Positions 5,492-7,788 of a stretch of DNA of 7,788 nt are shown piece by piece. Position numbers and translations under genes: made by a program. Positions within the stretch are counted from its first letter, which is position 1; each line of letters begins with the position of its first letter. Location: positions 1-7,788 of the forward strand of contig CAUJJY010000294.1 in the NCBI GenBank assembly GCA_963205155.1, read 5' to 3'. The notes beneath the pieces were generated by a model, which worked only from the letters and a program-made list of their open reading frames with translations, was not told the DNA's origin and did not search any database. Origin of the DNA: Candidatus Zixiibacteriota bacterium (GTDB lineage: Bacteria; Zixibacteria; MSB-5A5; CAIYYT01).

Positions 5492-6469
5492 CTACCAGTC
5501 GAGGATGATGGCGAACATCAATGGTGCGACGATCGAGGCGTCAGACTCGATGATGTACTTCGGCGTATCCACTGCCAGCTTGCCCCAAGTGATCTTCTCG
5601 TTGGGTACCGCACCGGAGTAGGAACCATAGCTGGTGGTCGAATCGGAAATCTGGCAGAAGTAGCCCCAGACCGGGACATCTTCGCGCTGAAGATCCTGAT
5701 GCAGCATCGGAACTACGCAGATCGGGAAATCGCCGGCGATACCGCCGCCGATCTGATAGAAGCCGATCGATGATTTCTTGGAAGTCTGTGTATACCATTC
5801 GGCCAAGAAAGTCATGTATTCGATACCGGTTTTGACGGTGTGGACATTCTTGACGTCGCCGGTGATGACGTGTCCGGCGTACATGTTGCCCATGGTCGAA
5901 TCCTCCCAACCGGGAACGACCATCGGAAGATTCTTCTCGGCGGCAGCGATCATCCAGGAGTCTTTCGGATCAATCTGGTAATACTGCTTGAGAACGCCGG
6001 ATTTGATGATGCGGTACATGAATTCGTGCGGGAAGTAACGTTCACCGGCTTTGTCGGCGCGCGTCCATTCATCGACGAGAGCTTTTTCGAGGCGGCGCAT
6101 GGCCTCCATTTCCGGAATGCAGGTATCGGTGACACGATTCATATGGCGATTGAGCAGGGCGGCCTCATCCTGAGGGGTCAGATCGCGATAGTGCGGAACA
6201 CGCTCGTAGTAGTCGTGCGCGACCAAATTGAAGAGATCTTCTTCAAGGTTTGCTCCGGTGCAGCTGATGATGTGCACCTGATCGCGGCGAATCATCTCGG
6301 CCAGGGAGATGCCGAGCTCGGCAGTGCTCATGGCGCCGGCGAGCGAATGGAGCATCTTACCGCCTTTGGCAATGTGTTGCTTGTACGCCAGCGAGGCGTC
6401 GATCAGAGCGGCAGAATTGAAATGCCGGTAGTGGTGTTTCAGGAATTTTGTTATTTCACCATTGCTCAT
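5492..6469 (-). CDS. Deoxyhypusine-synthase-like protein (bacterial DS family, Pfam DS)
   Basis: True DHS moves the aminobutyl group of spermidine to a lysine of eIF5A with NAD; plant homospermidine synthases arose from it. Most bacteria lack eIF5A, so the role here is unproven and may be polyamine synthesis or modification. The 325-residue product has the NAD-site segment SCTGANLEEDL (69-79), ERYFPHEFMY (143-152), VVPGWEDSTMGN (184-195), QIGGGIAGDFPICVVPML (239-256) and SGAVPNEKITWGKL (285-298). Lys297 aligns with the catalytic lysine (human Lys329); Glu291 and Trp295 are also kept. The KHHI histidine motif and the aspartate of SDSGA are replaced (GDFPI; Tyr284). The pattern is that of Bacteroidota homologues. 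I chose ATG 6469-6467: AGGTG lies 6 nt upstream and homologues start MSNG. An earlier GTG at 6478 falls inside that ribosome-binding site. It follows the glycosyltransferase by 47 nt with no terminator, so they are probably co-transcribed. Confidence 0.92.
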   Translation of the reverse strand: MSNGEITKFLKHHYRHFNSAALIDASLAYKQHIAKGGKMLHSLAGAMSTAELGISLAEMIRRDQVHIISCTGANLEEDLFNLVAHDYYERVPHYRDLTPQDEAALLNRHMNRVTDTCIPEMEAMRRLEKALVDEWTRADKAGERYFPHEFMYRIIKSGVLKQYYQIDPKDSWMIAAAEKNLPMVVPGWEDSTMGNMYAGHVITGDVKNVHTVKTGIEYMTFLAEWYTQTSKKSSIGFYQIGGGIAGDFPICVVPMLHQDLQREDVPVWGYFCQISDSTTSYGSYSGAVPNEKITWGKLAVDTPKYIIESDASIVAPLMFAIILDW

Positions 6470-6516
6470 TGATCTCACCTACTTAGTATCTACATTGTTC
6501 AAAGGATAACTGTTTT

Positions 6517-7326
6517 CTATCGGCCATCGGCGATTAGCAGGCTCGAAAGCTTTGCTTTCAAATCTGATGCCGTGCCGTCGAATATCTGACCATTATACTT
6601 CTCTACGACTTCCGGTATCCCGCCATCGTCAACTCCGATGATATGTGCGCCGCACTCGGCAGCTTCGGCGAGAATCAGGCCGTAGCCTTCTTTTTCGGAA
6701 GCGAGGATGACAACTTTACAGCGATTGAAGATCGTTGCGAGTTCATCCTGTGTTTTCGGCTCGAAGAAGTTGATCTGTATCGAGCGCGGATTGTCGATTG
6801 CCGGCTGCAAGGCTTCGCGATATCTGCCGGTGTTCTTCTTTATAATGTAACCGACGTCGTAAGTTCGTGACTCGCCGCGATTAAAGAAAATCGTTTTGTC
6901 AACGGGCATCGGGTCGATCACGACATTGGCCGACTTCGGCAGAAAAACGACTGCCCGGCGTGCCAAGAAAGCCGAGACGAAGCAGATGCGGTCTCTGCAG
7001 TTTTTCGCGATGCTCTTTGCCAGCATCCGCCAGAACCACGAGCGTTCAGCCATGATGACGTCGGTGCCGTGGCAATAGACACGATATGGCGTGCCGGTAA
7101 TCTTGTATGCGATCAGAGCGGCAAGTCCGGCCGGGTAGAGCCAATGGGCTTCGACCAGATCGTGCTTGCGCGCCAAGCCAATCGATTTATTGAGAAACTT
7201 CCAAAAACTGCTTAGTCCCAATGGCCGCGCCATGTTCAAGACGGTTGCACCGAGAGCTTCGGCTCGAATTTTGATGAAGATGCCGCCATCAGGTGGATAA
7301 CAATGAGTCAGGATGAGCAGTTTCAC
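6517..7326 (-). CDS. Short GT4-family glycosyltransferase
   Basis: A GT-B fold enzyme, likely moving a sugar from a nucleotide-sugar donor to an envelope glycan; donor and acceptor cannot be read. The N-terminal Rossmann part begins MKLLILTHCYPPDGG, with EAHWLYPAGLAALIAY (59-74), CHGTDV (85-90) and CFVSAF (115-120). The C-terminal part has ILASEKEGYGLILAEAAECG (207-226), in which Glu213 and Glu221 form the EX7E motif, then GVDDGGIPEVV (231-241). At 269 residues it is about 100 shorter than usual. The loop that normally reads VGRL..KG is here DVGYIIKKNTGRYREAL (157-173), which is unusual. The start is GTG (7326-7324) with GGAGG 9 nt upstream. The frame could open 62 codons earlier, but that part runs antisense to nothing and over the small membrane-protein gene in another phase and is low in family likeness. 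The GTG overlaps the TGA of that gene (GTGA), so translation is coupled. Confidence 0.85.
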   Translation of the reverse strand: MKLLILTHCYPPDGGIFIKIRAEALGATVLNMARPLGLSSFWKFLNKSIGLARKHDLVEAHWLYPAGLAALIAYKITGTPYRVYCHGTDVIMAERSWFWRMLAKSIAKNCRDRICFVSAFLARRAVVFLPKSANVVIDPMPVDKTIFFNRGESRTYDVGYIIKKNTGRYREALQPAIDNPRSIQINFFEPKTQDELATIFNRCKVVILASEKEGYGLILAEAAECGAHIIGVDDGGIPEVVEKYNGQIFDGTASDLKAKLSSLLIADGR

Positions 7327-7529
7327 CCAATCCAGCCTCCGCGCTCCACCGTAAATTGACCGCCGGGGCGAGACTGGAAATAATTCTTGACCCACGCCGG
7401 GTGCTGTGACGCGTTGAAGCTCTCCGTGGATGGTGCAGGTCCCGACTTCACTGCTTCGATGATGAACGGCAGTGCCAAGTAGAATAGCGCTACTACGAGC
7501 CAGTGCTTCCAAGTGATTTCCGATTTCAT
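7323..7529 (-). CDS. Small single-pass membrane protein of unknown function
   Basis: I do not recognise this 68-residue protein. It has one predicted membrane segment, about residues 10-26 (WLVVALFYLALPFIIEA), after a short charged N-terminus (MKSEITWKH), and then a hydrophilic tail starting with a Pro/Ser-rich linker (SGPAPSTES) and ending ERGGWIG. The start ATG at 7529-7527 has AAGGTG 7 nt upstream. A weak promoter-like pair, TTGAAT (7586-7581), 17 nt, TAATTT (7563-7558), would give a leader of about 22 nt. Its TGA overlaps the GTG of the glycosyltransferase (GTGA), and the codons for ERGGW double as that gene's GGAGG ribosome-binding site. The coupling, the good ribosome-binding site and the membrane segment together argue that the gene is real. 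It may anchor or assist the glycosyltransferase at the membrane, but that is a guess from context. Confidence 0.65.
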   Translation of the reverse strand: MKSEITWKHWLVVALFYLALPFIIEAVKSGPAPSTESFNASQHPAWVKNYFQSRPGGQFTVERGGWIG

Positions 7530-7626
7530 GCTACCGCACCTTCAATTACATGCAGACAAATTACAGATCACTTCCGGTAAATTCAATCGACGAAACCACC
7601 GGTGTGACGGCCTGGTCACGGATTGG

Positions 7627-7788
7627 CTATTCTTCTTCATCGGCGAGATCATCATTGAGAATCAGCATGGCAGCGGTTACGACCGTTGTCCACATGCCGT
7701 TTTTTTCGCCTTCGGCGGATTGCGTAATGTTGCGCGAGTAGACGACCTCGCCTTTAAGCTTCCATTGCTCTTTGTTCTGATCCCAGGA
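7627..7788 (-). CDS. C-terminal end of an unidentified protein (cut by window edge)
   Basis: The last 53 codons of a frame that enters from the right edge and stops at TAG 7629-7627. Of the three minus frames in this stretch, it is the only one that stays open to the edge with a balanced composition. The end is polar then mildly hydrophobic (MWTTVVTAAMLIL) and closes with an acidic tail (NDDLADEEE). No family is recognisable from this fragment. It is followed by a 97-nt gap with a weak GTGAC/GTCAC inverted repeat (7604-7608 and 7615-7619) and no T-tract, then by the small membrane-protein gene, so it may or may not belong to the same operon. Confidence 0.6.
   Translation of the reverse strand, partial: SWDQNKEQWKLKGEVVYSRNITQSAEGEKNGMWTTVVTAAMLILNDDLADEEE

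Noticed and set aside
5840..6472. 210-codon open frame on the plus strand
   Set aside because: It lies opposite the well-conserved DHS-like gene and shows no family likeness or ribosome-binding site.
6470..6478. GTG start of the DHS-like gene at 6478
   Set aside because: This GTG is part of the AGGTGAG ribosome-binding site of the ATG at 6469, and homologues start MSNG.
6545..6559. GAAAGC/GCTTTC hairpin near the end of the glycosyltransferase gene
   Set aside because: A 6-bp stem inside coding sequence with no T-tract; expected by chance at this size.
7327..7512. 62-codon N-terminal extension of the glycosyltransferase
   Set aside because: GT4 proteins begin at the first strand (KLLILTHCYPP). 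The extension overlaps the small membrane-protein gene in another frame and resembles no family, while GTG 7326 has a GGAGG site.
7604..7619. GTGAC/GTCAC inverted repeat after the right-edge gene as a terminator
   Set aside because: Only 5 bp and no T-run on the minus strand, so not supported as an intrinsic terminator.
1..7788. CRISPR array, tRNA/rRNA, transposase or toxin-antitoxin genes
   Set aside because: I looked for evenly spaced direct repeats, cloverleaf patterns and recognisable proteins and found none.

Overview
The window is a gene-dense piece of a bacterial chromosome with mid-range GC. Every supported gene lies on the minus strand, so transcription runs from high to low coordinates. 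The gene set suggests the FCB superphylum (Bacteroidota, Chlorobi and relatives, or a candidate phylum such as Zixibacteria). The evidence is a group II geranylgeranylglyceryl-phosphate (GGGP) synthase, a deoxyhypusine-synthase-like protein very close to the Bacteroidota type, and GmhA (an LPS heptose enzyme that implies an outer membrane). The phylum is an inference, not something read directly.

Layout in the direction of transcription: (1) 7788-7627, the C-terminal end of an unidentified protein. (2) 7529-5492, a probable operon of a 68-residue single-pass membrane protein, a short GT4-type glycosyltransferase that overlaps it by 4 nt (GTGA), and a DHS-like enzyme. (3) 5491-5163, 329 bp without a gene, holding four hairpin-forming repeats in a row and then a candidate recX promoter. 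(4) recX and alaS, an order familiar from many bacteria, with further hairpin repeats between them. (5) After a 20-bp perfect palindrome, GGGP synthase and gmhA, which overlap by 14 nt. (6) Another palindrome, a candidate recF promoter, and the first 76 codons of recF, cut by the window edge.

Functionally the window mixes housekeeping (RecF, RecX, AlaRS) with envelope chemistry (GT4 glycosyltransferase, GmhA heptose precursor, GGGP synthase for glycerol-ether prenyl lipid) and one polyamine-related enzyme of uncertain role. I found no tRNA, rRNA, CRISPR array, transposase or phage gene.

The most interesting non-coding signals are two. First, nearly every larger intergenic space carries a different palindromic repeat, with a cluster of four at 5236-5442. 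Second, recX and recF both lack a Shine-Dalgarno sequence and both have a -35/-10 pair whose geometry puts +1 exactly on the A of the ATG, which suggests leaderless mRNAs for two recombination genes. No wholly new multi-gene system is evident. The best candidates for new biology are the DHS-like enzyme with an altered substrate pocket, the small membrane protein coupled to the glycosyltransferase, and the bacterial GGGP synthase paired with gmhA.
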